From: Pseudotamlana agarivorans
GTDB taxonomy: Bacteria > Bacteroidota > Bacteroidia > Flavobacteriales > Flavobacteriaceae
Assembly (NCBI RefSeq): GCF_001642835.1
Contig: NZ_LXEI01000006.1
Location: 186,001-250,000, forward strand
Length of the DNA stretch: 64,000 bases
Direction of reading: 5' to 3'
The notes under the pieces were generated by a model. It saw only the letters and a program-made list of their open reading frames with translations, did not search any database and had not been told where the DNA came from. Every line of letters begins with the position of its first letter. Position 1 is the first letter of the stretch. Positions 11,786-21,444 of this stretch are shown here, in pieces. The position numbers and the translations under genes were made by a program.

Positions 11786-12822
11786 CTGTTGTAAACACGA
11801 TTTTCCTGTTCATTAACTCGAATAAAAGTGGTGCGTTTGGTGAGTTCTTTTAACCTGGAAGCTCCAACATAAGTACAGGTACTTCGTAAACCTCCTAAAA
11901 TGTCTTGAAGCGTACTGTCAACCGCTCCTTTGTATGGTACTTCCACCGTTTTGCCTTCGCTCGCTCTATATTCGGCAACCCCGCCCACATGTTTTTCCAT
12001 GGCAGTAGCCGAACTCATACCGTAAAATTGTTTAAATACTTTGCCGTTTTTTTCAACGATTTTACCACCACTTTCATCATGTCCTGCTAACATGCCTCCA
12101 AGCATAACAAAATCGGCACCAGCACCAAAAGCTTTAGCAATATCACCTGGCGTTGTACAACCTCCATCACTAATTATTTGTCCGCCTAAACCATGAGCCG
12201 CATCAGCACATTCTATAATCGCAGAAAGTTGAGGATAGCCAACACCTGTTTTAACTCTTGTGGTACACACAGAACCAGGTCCAATACCTACTTTAACAAT
12301 GTCGGCTCCAGAAATTAAAAGTTCTTCTACCATTTCGCCTGTAACTACATTTCCTGCTATGATAACTTTATCAGGAAATTGACTTCTTGTTTTGCGAACA
12401 AAGGCTGTAAAGTGCTCCGAATAGCCATTCGCCACATCAATGCAAATAAACTTTAAATGAGGATGCAATTCGAAAATACGCGTAAGCTTCTCGGTGTCTT
12501 TATCACTTGTTCCTGTACTAACAGCAATATAATCCTCGATGGATTTAGGGGCGCTTTCCAAAAAGGTATTCCACTCTTCTATAGTGTAGTGTTTATGTAT
12601 GGCTGTAAATACTTTTTTTTCTGATAAAGCCTTGGCCATTTCAAAAGTACCTACGGTGTCCATATTGGCCGATATGATAGGAATTCCTGACCAAGTTATT
12701 GGACTATGTAAAAATTTGAATTCACGTTCCAAACTCACTTCAGATCGGCTCTTTAAGGTAGATCTTTTAGGTCTTATCATGACATCTTTAAAGCCTAATT
12801 TGATATCGTATTCTATTCTCAT
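11782..12822 (-). CDS. guaC: GMP reductase
   Basis: GuaC catalyses NADPH-dependent deamination of GMP to IMP in purine salvage. The 346-residue protein is an IMPDH/GMPR TIM barrel without CBS domains, which separates it from IMP dehydrogenase. The catalytic loop [11 protein letters not shown] holds the active Cys. [18 protein letters not shown] and the flap [11 protein letters not shown] match GMP reductase rather than IMPDH. Its 3' end overlaps the ABC ATPase gene tail to tail by 4 bases. It appears to be a single-gene unit; no clear consensus promoter was seen just upstream. Confidence 0.95.
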   Translation of the reverse strand: MRIEYDIKLGFKDVMIRPKRSTLKSRSEVSLEREFKFLHSPITWSGIPIISANMDTVGTFEMAKALSEKKVFTAIHKHYTIEEWNTFLESAPKSIEDYIAVSTGTSDKDTEKLTRIFELHPHLKFICIDVANGYSEHFTAFVRKTRSQFPDKVIIAGNVVTGEMVEELLISGADIVKVGIGPGSVCTTRVKTGVGYPQLSAIIECADAAHGLGGQIISDGGCTTPGDIAKAFGAGADFVMLGGMLAGHDESGGKIVEKNGKVFKQFYGMSSATAMEKHVGGVAEYRASEGKTVEVPYKGAVDSTLQDILGGLRSTCTYVGASRLKELTKRTTFIRVNEQENRVYNS

Positions 12823-12893
12823 CTAATAGTTTTATGGTAGTTTTTATATGTATCTAAAATTAGTCATTTTTAAAATAAAAGTTGACTTAATAA

Positions 12894-12916
12894 CGAATAA
12901 TCATTTTGATAATTCG
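12894..12916. promoter_or_regulatory. Imperfect inverted repeat over the -33 region of the hybrid kinase promoter
   Basis: Arms CGAATAATC (12894-12902) and GATAATTCG (12908-12916) pair with a single mismatch around a 5-base centre. The right arm overlaps the TTTG of the promoter at 12905, so a bound protein would block transcription. A regulator is inferred only. Confidence 0.4.
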
Positions 12917-12936
12917 TAAATTTATAGATATGTTTG
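12905..12936 (+). promoter_or_regulatory. Bacteroidota-type promoter for the hybrid kinase gene
   Basis: TTTG at 12905-12908, 20 bases, then TATGTTTG at 12929-12936. This matches the TTTG / N19-21 / TAnnTTTG consensus exactly. The ATG follows 16 bases later at 12953, leaving a very short leader. Confidence 0.7.
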
Positions 12937-12952
12937 TTAAAAAACCTATTAT

Positions 12953-14359
12953 ATGAGGTTAACCCCCAAATTTATGAAATCGATTAAAAAGAGATATAAA
13001 TTATCTTTTCTGATTTCCTTAAGCATTATTACAATTTTACTTATTGGTTTTCTTTTCTTAGAGAAAAAGATTTACATCGAAAGTGCTGCTAGTATTTTGT
13101 TTGTTCTTGCTGTTATTCAGGTATTCGGACTTCAATACTTCTTTAAAAACCAGCTTAAAAATGATGTAGTTAAATCAAATCTAAAGTTGCGTGTCAGTGA
13201 GTTAAAACGAAATTTAGACACCGCAGAAACAGTTGCCGATCAAAAATCCATTTATTTGGCAAACATGAGTTACGAAATTCGGACCCCTTTAAATACGGTT
13301 TTAGGCATGTTAAACATGCTTAAACAAACGCATTTAGAGTCCGATCAAACCGCCCAAGTAGAAATTGCGGAATATTCATCGTTGCACATTCTACAATTGG
13401 TTAATATGATTGCCGATAATGCCGTTGCGGAGCGTGGTAATATTAAATTGAGTATGGAGGCCGTCGACTTAAAGGCCGATTTGATAAGACTTTTTAAAGT
13501 TTTTGAATTTCAGGCTTTCGAGAAAAGTTTAGGTTTTAAATATAAATTTTTAGCCGAAAATGACAGTAAGTTCCTTGTTTTAGCAGATTCGGCTAAAATT
13601 CAGCAAGTGCTAACCAACCTAATTAATAACGCTATTAAGTTTACCAATTCTGGAACCATCACGGTTACTGTAGATCAAACTGAAGGTATAGACGATAGTT
13701 TATTTTTAACTTTTTACATTAAAGATACTGGCGTAGGTATGAGTCATGAAGAAGTTAAATACCTGTTTAATAATAAAAATGATTTATCGCAGTCAAATTT
13801 ATTAAGAGACTATAGAGGAGGAGGTATAGGTCTTGCAGCATCGCATCATCTGGTAGAATTAATGGGCGGCGAATTAAAAATAGAAAGTAAAGAGAATGAA
13901 GGGTCTACCTTTTATTTCAGTTTACAACTTACTAAGACCTTAAATATCGAAAACGATACAGTTGAAAAAACGCCTGAAATTATCAATAGGTTGAATGTTT
14001 TAATTGCAGAAGACAATAGAACCAATCAAAAGGTTATAAAAGCGCTTTTAGAACGCCAGGGTGCCGATTGTACTTTTGTTAAAAATGGTTTAGAAGCTGT
14101 GGAACTTTATAAAATTCTAGATTTTGATTTAATTTTTATGGATATTTATATGCCTGATATGGACGGATATGAAGCAACAAGGCTGATTAAATCTACTGAT
14201 AAGTATAGCAAAAATTTAACTCCAATAATAGCTGTATCTGCAAGTGCTTTTGAAGAAGATATCCAGAAAGCCAAACAAGCCGGTATAGATGATTTCCTAG
14301 CAAAGCCCATAGAAGTCGCTAAACTGAAAGAAGTATTAATACGTTATTCTAAATCGTAA
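12953..14359 (+). CDS. Membrane hybrid sensor histidine kinase-like protein lacking the phospho-acceptor His
   Basis: A 468-residue protein with two N-terminal membrane helices (about residues 17-36 and 45-65), a short coiled region, a HisKA dimerisation segment, an HATPase domain and a C-terminal receiver. The H-box reads LANMSYEIRTPLN: Tyr107 (TAC) replaces the His that is phosphorylated in this family. The ATP-binding boxes look intact (LTNLINNAIKFT, DTGVGM, GGGIGLA), and the receiver keeps its acidic pair (AEDN), Asp397 (FMDIYMPDMDG) and Lys451. There is almost no sensory domain. It might act as a phosphatase, pseudokinase or partner of another kinase. A TAC/CAC sequencing error is possible. 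ATG 12974 is an alternative start. Confidence 0.88.
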   Translation: MRLTPKFMKSIKKRYKLSFLISLSIITILLIGFLFLEKKIYIESAASILFVLAVIQVFGLQYFFKNQLKNDVVKSNLKLRVSELKRNLDTAETVADQKSIYLANMSYEIRTPLNTVLGMLNMLKQTHLESDQTAQVEIAEYSSLHILQLVNMIADNAVAERGNIKLSMEAVDLKADLIRLFKVFEFQAFEKSLGFKYKFLAENDSKFLVLADSAKIQQVLTNLINNAIKFTNSGTITVTVDQTEGIDDSLFLTFYIKDTGVGMSHEEVKYLFNNKNDLSQSNLLRDYRGGGIGLAASHHLVELMGGELKIESKENEGSTFYFSLQLTKTLNIENDTVEKTPEIINRLNVLIAEDNRTNQKVIKALLERQGADCTFVKNGLEAVELYKILDFDLIFMDIYMPDMDGYEATRLIKSTDKYSKNLTPIIAVSASAFEEDIQKAKQAGIDDFLAKPIEVAKLKEVLIRYSKS

Positions 14360-14387
14360 TGCTTGATTTACTTAATAATTGAGCTTT

Positions 14388-14768
14388 TTATTTTACAGCA
14401 ATCACGCTAATCTCAACATTAACATCTTTTGGTAAACGCGCTACTTGAACGGTTTCTCGCGCAGGAGCAGTAGCATCATCAAAATAACTGCCGTAAACGG
14501 TGTTTATTTTTTGAAAATCATCCATATTGCTTATAAAAATAGTAGCCTTTATAACATTTTCAAAGCCCATGTTAGCTTGAGTTAAAATCGCTTTGATATT
14601 ACTCATAACCTGTTTGGTTTCCGATTCAATATCTCCTAAAACAAGGTCGCCAGAAGTGGGATGAATCGCAATTTGACCAGATGTATATAAGGTGTTTCCT
14701 GTTAAAACAGCTTGGTTATAAGGACCAATAGGAGCCGGAGCGTGTGGTGTAGTGATAATGGTTTTCAT
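14388..14768 (-). CDS. ridA: RidA family enamine/imine deaminase
   Basis: RidA hydrolyses reactive 2-aminoacrylate and related imines made by pyridoxal-phosphate enzymes and so protects those enzymes. The 126-residue protein has the family hallmarks: PIGPYNQAV near the N-terminus, LYTSGQIAI, and the C-terminal RETVQVARLPKDVNVEI, where the Arg binds the substrate carboxylate. It is cytoplasmic. It lies 87 bases downstream of the LptD-like gene on the same strand and may be read with it. Confidence 0.95.
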   Translation of the reverse strand: MKTIITTPHAPAPIGPYNQAVLTGNTLYTSGQIAIHPTSGDLVLGDIESETKQVMSNIKAILTQANMGFENVIKATIFISNMDDFQKINTVYGSYFDDATAPARETVQVARLPKDVNVEISVIAVK

Positions 14769-14855
14769 ATGGAACTATTTAAGGTTGTGTTTAAATTGCA
14801 AAATTAAAAATAACGAAGAATTTCACCAGAAACAAAATAAGTTTCAGAAACCGGT

Positions 14856-17579
14856 TTATAACCTAAGATCTTGTTGTCTTCGTTTTTCGTATTTTAAATC
14901 TTTTAGTATACTAGATTTTATACCGATAAAGAAATTCCAGGATTTGTAATCGCCAAAAGGCGTCCAACTAAAGTTCATACGCCAACTTAGTAAGTCACGT
15001 TCAAAGCGAAGCTGGGTTGGTGTGAAACCAAGATTTTTAAAGTCATAACCAGAAGACGCTCCAATAGTCCATTTATCTGTTAATTGAATATCTCCAGAAA
15101 ACATTAAAGAATGTGATGAAATTTCATTTTGCCTTTGGCTATTCGAATAATTTATGGCATAAGCCAGCCTTAAACTCCATGGTATTTTATGATGATAAAA
15201 TTGCTCGGGTTCTTCATCTTTACTTTCGTCATCAGGATCTTGCATGGTATGTGTGGCAAAATCTTCAGAAACACCAAATAAATCATCGTCACGACCACCA
15301 CCTCGTAAGTTTTCTTCAAGGTTTTTATCGGTTAAACCTTCTTCAGCAGCACTTCTTCCTTTGTTGGATAGCGCCCAGCTAGCAGTTAAGTTTCCAGAGG
15401 TAAGCCTAAATAAACTTCCGCCATTATCAATATTAAACTTATCAACTCGTTTATTGTTATTATCTAGAGCATAAGGATCTAAGGTCGCTCCAAAGTTAAT
15501 GCTTAACTGGTCTTTAAAAAGTTGTGTGCCACCACTCATACGTACAGGACTCCATTTAAGGGAATCGCCAGCCACGTTATAAGAGGTAGAAAAGTTTAAG
15601 TTATTTAATAAAACTACTTTTTTAGCTTCAGTAGCCGTGCTGTCCTTATCACGTACTTTAGCTTCAAAATTATTAGAAAGCGAAAGCCCTACAGCACTTG
15701 AGAACGTTTTGTTTGGCGCACCAAAAATGGTGTTATCAAAACGGCTGTATTCCACATCGGCAGTAGTATTACCATCGGCATCAATAACTTCATAAGTGTC
15801 ATAATATTGGTCGAAAGCAGGATTGATATTATAACTTACCGAAGGTCTCATAACATGCCTAATGGCCTTTATTTTTCGATCTTGACCTTCTTTTTCAAAG
15901 TTAAACATACCATAAACCGTTGTTCCCATACTGGTGTTAAAGTTGTATGTTCTATAAGAGTCGAAGCCATTTACCGTTTCATCAACTTCTTCTTCTGTAA
16001 CAGGATCATAATATTTATTTACAGTTTTAAAGGTCCAGTATTCGTTATAACTTGTTCCTGCACTTACACTAAAATATTTGAATAGCTTAAAGTTTGTCGT
16101 TAAAGGAATGGTGTGTTGAAACCCTGCTTTAGCGTCATCAAACATTTCCTTTTTAAAGAATAATGAGTCAGTGGTTACAATCCTGTTTTCAGCTCTTAAA
16201 TTATATTGTAAATTAATGTTTTGAATGATTCCTTTTTTAGAACCCGATTTTGACGCAAAGGGATACATTCTTCCTACACTACCTTGAAGTGTAGGTAAGG
16301 TCATATTAATCTCTTCTGTTTGTGAATTTTGTGTGTGGGTAGCCGTTACGCTGTAGTTAACTTGTGGTTCGCCTTGAAAGGTTTTAGAGTATGAAACCGA
16401 AGACGACAAGGTGTTGTTTAAACGGTTACTCACATTAACTTGATTGTTCGAAATTTGGTAGTACTGACTACTACCTAAGTTTACAGATGCAGAAAATCGA
16501 GAACTCGGATTCGCTTTAGCGTCTTGACTGTGAGACCATCGTAAGTTGTAAATGGTACTATTGGCATAATCGGGAAAACCTCGCTCACTAGTTATGAGGT
16601 TTTCGTAACGGAATCCAAAATTACCTCTGTAACGGTACCGTTTGGCATAATTGCTTTCTAACCTAAGCGCATAACTTCCATTGGTATAGTAATCTCCCAG
16701 TAAAGTTAAATCGATATAATCACTTACAGCAAAATAGTAGCCACCATTTTGTAAAAAATAACCGCGGTCATCTTGCTCACCAAAAGTTGGAATAATAACA
16801 CCAGAAGTTTGTTTTTCACTTTGAGGAAAAAATCCAAAGGGCAAACCTACAGGTGTAGGAACATCATATATGAAAATGTTAGCAAAACCGGTTACAATTT
16901 TTTTACCAGGAACAATTTTAGCTTTTCGTAATTTAATGTAATAGTCTGGGTCTTCTAAATCTTCGGCAGTCGTGTATTTAGCACCTTTTACAAAATACAC
17001 CGAATCGTTTTCTTTTTTTGTGATTTCTGAAATGACCGTCCCTTCGCCTTGCTCTGTTTTTGAGTTGTATATAAGAGCCTTTTTCGATTTTGTGTTAAAG
17101 AGAATTGAATCAGGTTCTACCACGTTACTTCCTTGTGTAAACACAGGTTTTTGGGTGTAACCTCCTATAGAATCTGTTATTCCTTTGGCATATACGGTAT
17201 TTTTTACATAATCGATCGTAATATCACCAGCCGTGATATTCATATCACCATAAACAATTTTAGCCTGATTGTATAGATATAGTTTATGCTCTTTTTGATT
17301 GAATTTAGAGTAATCTTCGGCGTGATAATTAACTGTATGCTCTAAAAAATCCTTTTTAGGTTTAATTGAATCTGTTAAAGTAGAATCTTGAGTTTTTTCA
17401 GAAATTTCTTTAGTGTTGAGACTATCATTTGAAACAACAAGCGTGTCACGACTAACAGGTTCGATGACTTTTCGGTCTATTTTTCTTTCCTGTCTAGGAA
17501 TGTCTTGAGCGAAGCTAAACGTGTTGATAAACACTGTAAAACTTAGTGTAAAAAGTATTTTAAAGTTGTTTGTACGCAA
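14856..17579 (-). CDS. lptD: LptD-like outer-membrane LPS assembly protein
   Basis: A 907-residue outer-membrane protein with a signal peptide (MRTNNFKILFTLSFTVFINTFSFA). Residues about 90-240 form an OstA/LptA-like beta domain (KLYLYNQAKIVYGDMNITAG; TVYAKGITDSIG). The rest is a large beta-barrel with alternating aromatic strands (GGYYFAVSDYIDLTLLGDYY, RSHS-like strand turns, final WRMNFSWTPFGDYKSWNFFI). LptD places lipopolysaccharide on the outer leaflet. The Bacteroidota form diverges from the proteobacterial one, so the symbol is given with caution. The N-terminal region (25-75) is Ser/Thr/Lys-rich and low complexity. It is divergent from the amidase gene, in a cluster about envelope building. 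Confidence 0.82.
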   Translation of the reverse strand: MRTNNFKILFTLSFTVFINTFSFAQDIPRQERKIDRKVIEPVSRDTLVVSNDSLNTKEISEKTQDSTLTDSIKPKKDFLEHTVNYHAEDYSKFNQKEHKLYLYNQAKIVYGDMNITAGDITIDYVKNTVYAKGITDSIGGYTQKPVFTQGSNVVEPDSILFNTKSKKALIYNSKTEQGEGTVISEITKKENDSVYFVKGAKYTTAEDLEDPDYYIKLRKAKIVPGKKIVTGFANIFIYDVPTPVGLPFGFFPQSEKQTSGVIIPTFGEQDDRGYFLQNGGYYFAVSDYIDLTLLGDYYTNGSYALRLESNYAKRYRYRGNFGFRYENLITSERGFPDYANSTIYNLRWSHSQDAKANPSSRFSASVNLGSSQYYQISNNQVNVSNRLNNTLSSSVSYSKTFQGEPQVNYSVTATHTQNSQTEEINMTLPTLQGSVGRMYPFASKSGSKKGIIQNINLQYNLRAENRIVTTDSLFFKKEMFDDAKAGFQHTIPLTTNFKLFKYFSVSAGTSYNEYWTFKTVNKYYDPVTEEEVDETVNGFDSYRTYNFNTSMGTTVYGMFNFEKEGQDRKIKAIRHVMRPSVSYNINPAFDQYYDTYEVIDADGNTTADVEYSRFDNTIFGAPNKTFSSAVGLSLSNNFEAKVRDKDSTATEAKKVVLLNNLNFSTSYNVAGDSLKWSPVRMSGGTQLFKDQLSINFGATLDPYALDNNNKRVDKFNIDNGGSLFRLTSGNLTASWALSNKGRSAAEEGLTDKNLEENLRGGGRDDDLFGVSEDFATHTMQDPDDESKDEEPEQFYHHKIPWSLRLAYAINYSNSQRQNEISSHSLMFSGDIQLTDKWTIGASSGYDFKNLGFTPTQLRFERDLLSWRMNFSWTPFGDYKSWNFFIGIKSSILKDLKYEKRRQQDLRL

Positions 17580-17827
17580 CGCTTTTAAATGTATTTTTGT
17601 AACGAATGGCTCAGTTTTTGAAAAGCCAAAATTACATATATTTTTTTGGGATTGATTTAATTATCAATTAAAAATTAAAAATTATAAATGCATGATTATT
17701 TAATGGTGCAATAAATAGTGATTTTTAATGGTTTAAGCTAGACAGAATATCATGGTGCCTAAGTTTATTACGTATAAATTTTAATTCATGTTTTATTCTT
17801 GTTAATAGTAAATATAGAATTTATCAG

Positions 17828-18970
17828 ATGAAAACGCATAAAATATTACATTTCGTATTAATTATAATAGTATTAACATACGCCCTAGATGTTAATGCAT
17901 TTAACGATCAACCTAAGAAGAAATTTGTGGTTGTTTTAGATGCCGGACATGGTGGTCATGATCCTGGAAATATGGGTAATGGCTATAAGGAAAAAGAAAT
18001 TGCCCTAAATGTAGTTTTAAAAGTAGGTAAGATGCTCGAAAAAAATCCGGGCATAGAGGTGATTTACACTAGAAAGAGCGATAAGTTTATCGATTTATTT
18101 GTACGTGGTAAAATTGCCAATGAAGCCAATGCCGATTTGTTTGTCTCTGTTCATTGTAACGCCCACGGTTCATCGGCCCACGGTACAGAAACTTTTGTTT
18201 TAGGGACCCACAGAAACAATACCAATTTTGAAGTGGCTAAACGAGAAAACTCGGTGATTTTCATGGAGGAAGATTATCAAAAAAATTATGCGGGCTTCGA
18301 TCCAAATTCACCAGAATCAGTAATGAGTATCTTATTAAGTCAGGAAGAATATCTCGACCAAAGCATCATGTTGGCGAGTCTTATTCAAAACGCATTCACC
18401 AATAATTTAAAACGTAAAGATAGAGGGGTGAAGCAAGCTGGGTTTATCGTATTACATCAAACGGTTATGCCTAGTGTTTTGGTAGAAACGGGATTTTTAA
18501 GTTATAAAAAGGAAGGTGCTTATTTGAATTCTTCAAAAGGCCAACAGCAAATCTCAGAAGCCATTTATGAAGCCATTTTAGAGTATAAGAAAACTTTAGA
18601 TAAGACTGTTCCAGGGTACATGCCGGTAGAAGAAGCTGTAATTGTAAAGGAAACTACAGAAACTCTGCAAGTAGAGAAACCTCAGACTATAGTTACTAAT
18701 ACTTCAAATATAATTTTTAAGGTTCAAATTGCTGCCAGTTCCAAACTTTTAGGAAGTCAACCATATAATTTTAATGGATTACATGGTGTTTCAGGTGTAA
18801 AAACAGGAAGTTTATATAAATATTACTACGGGAATACAACTAGTTATGAAGAAGTTAAGCGCTTAGCTGAAGAAGCTAAATCTAAAGGTTATCCTTCTAG
18901 TTTTATTGTGGCATTTAAAGACGGAATTAAAACACCGTTAAGTGAAGCCATAAAATCAGTTGCTAATTAG
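17828..18970 (+). CDS. N-acetylmuramoyl-L-alanine amidase with C-terminal SPOR-like domain
   Basis: A 380-residue secreted zinc amidase that cleaves the bond between MurNAc and the stem peptide of peptidoglycan. A signal peptide (MKTHKILHFVLIIIVLTYALDVNA) is followed by the Amidase_3 domain: VVLDAGHGGHDPG with the first zinc His, KEKEIALN with Glu, SVHCNAH with the second His, and VLVETGFLS with the catalytic Glu. Residues about 300-375 (IIFKVQIAASS to SSFIVAFKDG) resemble a SPOR-type peptidoglycan-binding domain. It probably acts in daughter-cell separation. It heads an operon with the MlaD-like gene. Confidence 0.94.
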   Translation: MKTHKILHFVLIIIVLTYALDVNAFNDQPKKKFVVVLDAGHGGHDPGNMGNGYKEKEIALNVVLKVGKMLEKNPGIEVIYTRKSDKFIDLFVRGKIANEANADLFVSVHCNAHGSSAHGTETFVLGTHRNNTNFEVAKRENSVIFMEEDYQKNYAGFDPNSPESVMSILLSQEEYLDQSIMLASLIQNAFTNNLKRKDRGVKQAGFIVLHQTVMPSVLVETGFLSYKKEGAYLNSSKGQQQISEAIYEAILEYKKTLDKTVPGYMPVEEAVIVKETTETLQVEKPQTIVTNTSNIIFKVQIAASSKLLGSQPYNFNGLHGVSGVKTGSLYKYYYGNTTSYEEVKRLAEEAKSKGYPSSFIVAFKDGIKTPLSEAIKSVAN

Positions 18971-19021
18971 AGCGGTTCTTCATAAATATGTATTAAATTT
19001 GTTCCTCTAAATCTATACATT

Positions 19022-19969
19022 TTGCAAATATCTAGAGAAGTAAAAACAGCCATACTCGTAATCATAGGAATTATCCTTTTTGTTTTTGGATTCAATTTTT
19101 TAAAAGGGCACAACTTGCTCGACGGGTCAAAATCCTATTACACAGAATTTAGTAATGTTGAAGGGCTGGTGCCGTCAACACCTGTTACCATAAGCGGTTT
19201 AAGTGTTGGTAAAGTTGCCAATATCACTTTCAAAGATGATGGCTCTGCAAATCTGGTTGTAGAATTGGTAATTGATAATGATTTTAAATTCTCTAAAAAT
19301 AGTGTTGCCGAACTTTACGATACAGGCTTACTAGGAGGAAAAGCGATAGCTATTATACCAGCTCCAGATGGTGGAGAAAATGCAAAAAGTGGCGATGTTC
19401 TAAAAAGCCGAGTGAAAGAAGGCTTAGTGGATTTGGTAGGTGAAAAATTAGCACCTATTCAAGAACAAGCAAAAAATATGATTACCAATGCTAATGTTTT
19501 AATTGGTGGTTTAAACGAAGTACTAGATAAAGAAGGTAAAGAAAATCTTAAAAAAAGTCTTGCCGATTTAAGTACAACGATGAACGATTTGAAGAAAACC
19601 TCACATTCTTTAAATCAAATTGTAGCAGGAAACCAAGAACATTTGGATCATGTTTTGGCTAATGCCGATAAAATTACAACCAATTTTGCCGATGTGAGTC
19701 AAAAACTAGCCGATGCAAATTTAGATCAAACTTTAGCTAGCTTAAATTCAGCTCTAAAAAGTTTCGACGGTTTAATGGCAAATCTTCAAAACGGAAAAGG
19801 CAGTATCGGTAAACTTTTAAAAGATGATCAATTGTATAAAAATCTAGAAGAAGCTTCAAGCGAACTAGAAGAACTTATAAGAGATATCAAATTACATCCT
19901 AACAGATACACTCGAATTTTATCTAAAAGAGAAATTCCTTACGAACCAAACGAAGAAGAAACTAACTAA
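19022..19969 (+). CDS. MlaD/MCE family lipid-transport protein (TTG start)
   Basis: A 315-residue protein with one N-terminal membrane helix (about residues 10-28) and an MCE domain (residues 35-115: LLDGSKSYYTEFSNVEGL through GLLGGKAIAIIP). The rest is a long helical, heptad-rich tail ending in a conserved NGKGSIGKLLKDDQLY segment. MCE proteins form ring channels that carry phospholipids between membranes. The start is TTG at 19022: MQISREVKTAI matches the family N-terminus and no ATG lies upstream in frame. No MlaE or MlaF lies nearby, so the ABC part must be elsewhere. It follows the amidase by 51 bases. Confidence 0.9.
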   Translation: MQISREVKTAILVIIGIILFVFGFNFLKGHNLLDGSKSYYTEFSNVEGLVPSTPVTISGLSVGKVANITFKDDGSANLVVELVIDNDFKFSKNSVAELYDTGLLGGKAIAIIPAPDGGENAKSGDVLKSRVKEGLVDLVGEKLAPIQEQAKNMITNANVLIGGLNEVLDKEGKENLKKSLADLSTTMNDLKKTSHSLNQIVAGNQEHLDHVLANADKITTNFADVSQKLADANLDQTLASLNSALKSFDGLMANLQNGKGSIGKLLKDDQLYKNLEEASSELEELIRDIKLHPNRYTRILSKREIPYEPNEEETN

Positions 19970-19975
19970 TCGTAT

Positions 19976-21283
19976 ATGCAGTATTTGCCAAATATAATAT
20001 TCGCTGTAGCACTTATTTTGGGCTTTGGGTATTTTGCTAAAAACGTAAAAAAACTCATCCGAAATATTAAATTAGGTCAGGATGTAGATGTTAGTGATAA
20101 CAAATCCGAACGTTTCAAAAACATGGCCCGTATTGCGTTAGGACAAAGTAAAATGGTACGTCGTCCAGTTTCAGGTGTTTTACACGTTATCGTTTATGTG
20201 GGGTTTATCATTATTAATATAGAGCTATTAGAAATTATAATTGACGGACTTTTCGGTACGCACCGAATATTCTCTTCTTTAGGAACTGCTTATGGTTTTC
20301 TAATCGGAACTTTCGAAGTCTTAGCGCTACTTGTTTTAATTTCAGTAACCGTTTTCTGGGTACGAAGAAACATCATCAAATTAAAGCGTTTCTGGAAAAG
20401 TGAGATGAAAGGCTGGCCAAAAAACGACGGAAATTTCATTCTGTATTTCGAAATGGTATTAATGTCCTTGTTTCTTATTATGAATGCTACCGATGTGCAT
20501 TTTCAAGCTATGAATTCAGGAAACGTTATTAGTCAATATATAGCACCTTTATTTAGCGGTTTACCAGAAACGACATTACATATTATCGAAAGAGGTGCAT
20601 GGTGGTTACACATTTTGGGCATTTTAGTGTTCTTAAATTACCTCTATTTCTCTAAACACCTTCATATTTTATTAGCTTTTCCAAATACTTATTTTGGTAA
20701 ATTAAAGCCTAAAGGGCAGTTCAATAATTTAGAAGCGGTGACTAAGGAAGTAAAATTAATGATGGATCCTAATGTCGATCCGTTTGCTGCACCCGAAGAA
20801 GGTGCCGAAGATGTAGAACCTGCTAAGTTTGGAGCTAGTGATGTACAAGATTTAAACTGGGTGCAACTATTAAGCGCTTATACTTGTACCGAATGCGGAC
20901 GATGCACATCGGCATGTCCAGCAAACTTAACAGGTAAAAAGTTATCGCCTCGAAAAATAATGATGGATACCCGTGATCGTTTAGAGGAAGTCGGTAAAAA
21001 TATAGACGCTAATAACGGCGAATTTAAAGACGATGGTAAACAATTATTAGGCGATTATATTACACATGAAGAACTTTGGGCTTGTACCACTTGTAACGCT
21101 TGTGTAGAAGAGTGCCCTGTAAGCATCGACCCATTGTCTATTATCCTAGAAATGCGACGTTATTTGGTTATGGAGCAGTCTGCAGCCCCTACAGAGCTTA
21201 ATACTATGATGACCAATATCGAAAATAACGGAGCGCCTTGGGCTTATAACCAAATGGATCGCTTAAACTGGAAAGACGAATAG
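19976..21283 (+). CDS. Membrane (Fe-S)-binding oxidoreductase, heterodisulfide-reductase-like N-terminal half
   Basis: A 435-residue membrane protein. Several hydrophobic helices occupy residues 1-235, including segments with His that could bind haem (for example YLYFSKHLHILLAFP). Two 4Fe-4S clusters follow: CTECGRCTSACP from Cys304 and CTTCNACVEECP from Cys370. The layout resembles the fused HdrE/HdrD-type or glycolate-oxidase-type membrane electron-transfer subunits. The next gene supplies the CCG domain, so the two together look like one oxidoreductase split in two. Electron donor and acceptor are unknown. The gene starts 6 bases after the MlaD-like stop. Confidence 0.88.
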   Translation: MQYLPNIIFAVALILGFGYFAKNVKKLIRNIKLGQDVDVSDNKSERFKNMARIALGQSKMVRRPVSGVLHVIVYVGFIIINIELLEIIIDGLFGTHRIFSSLGTAYGFLIGTFEVLALLVLISVTVFWVRRNIIKLKRFWKSEMKGWPKNDGNFILYFEMVLMSLFLIMNATDVHFQAMNSGNVISQYIAPLFSGLPETTLHIIERGAWWLHILGILVFLNYLYFSKHLHILLAFPNTYFGKLKPKGQFNNLEAVTKEVKLMMDPNVDPFAAPEEGAEDVEPAKFGASDVQDLNWVQLLSAYTCTECGRCTSACPANLTGKKLSPRKIMMDTRDRLEEVGKNIDANNGEFKDDGKQLLGDYITHEELWACTTCNACVEECPVSIDPLSIILEMRRYLVMEQSAAPTELNTMMTNIENNGAPWAYNQMDRLNWKDE

Positions 21284-21291
21284 TAATATAA

Positions 21292-21372
21292 TTAGGGCGT
21301 TACCACAAGGGTCGGGCTTTCGCAAGTCGCTCTCGAAAAGAGGAGCTCCAACAATTGCTCAATCCCTAACGC
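21292..21372. repeat. REP-like intergenic element between the two Fe-S genes
   Basis: An 81-base segment much richer in GC than its surroundings. It begins TTAGGGCGTTACC and ends AATCCCTAACGC, so GCGTTA and TTAGGG of the left end recur inverted at the right end. The centre holds GGGTCGGGCTTTCGC and CTCTCGAAAAGAG with local hairpin potential. From memory, similar elements occur in other flavobacterial genomes; copy number here cannot be checked. Confidence 0.55.
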
Positions 21373-21444
21373 ACACACAACATAAAACAAAACCCCTACA
21401 AAGTTTTAAAAATAGTAGGCTTTTAAACTTTTAAACTCAAAAAG

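Noticed and set aside
14361-14395. Possible terminator between the hybrid kinase and ridA
   Set aside because: The 8-bp stem needs two G-T pairs; too weak to list as a feature.
15113-15474. Plus-strand frames opposite the LptD-like gene
   Set aside because: They are shadows of the beta-barrel gene; composition is unlike a folded protein (His/Trp rich) and no start signal is seen.
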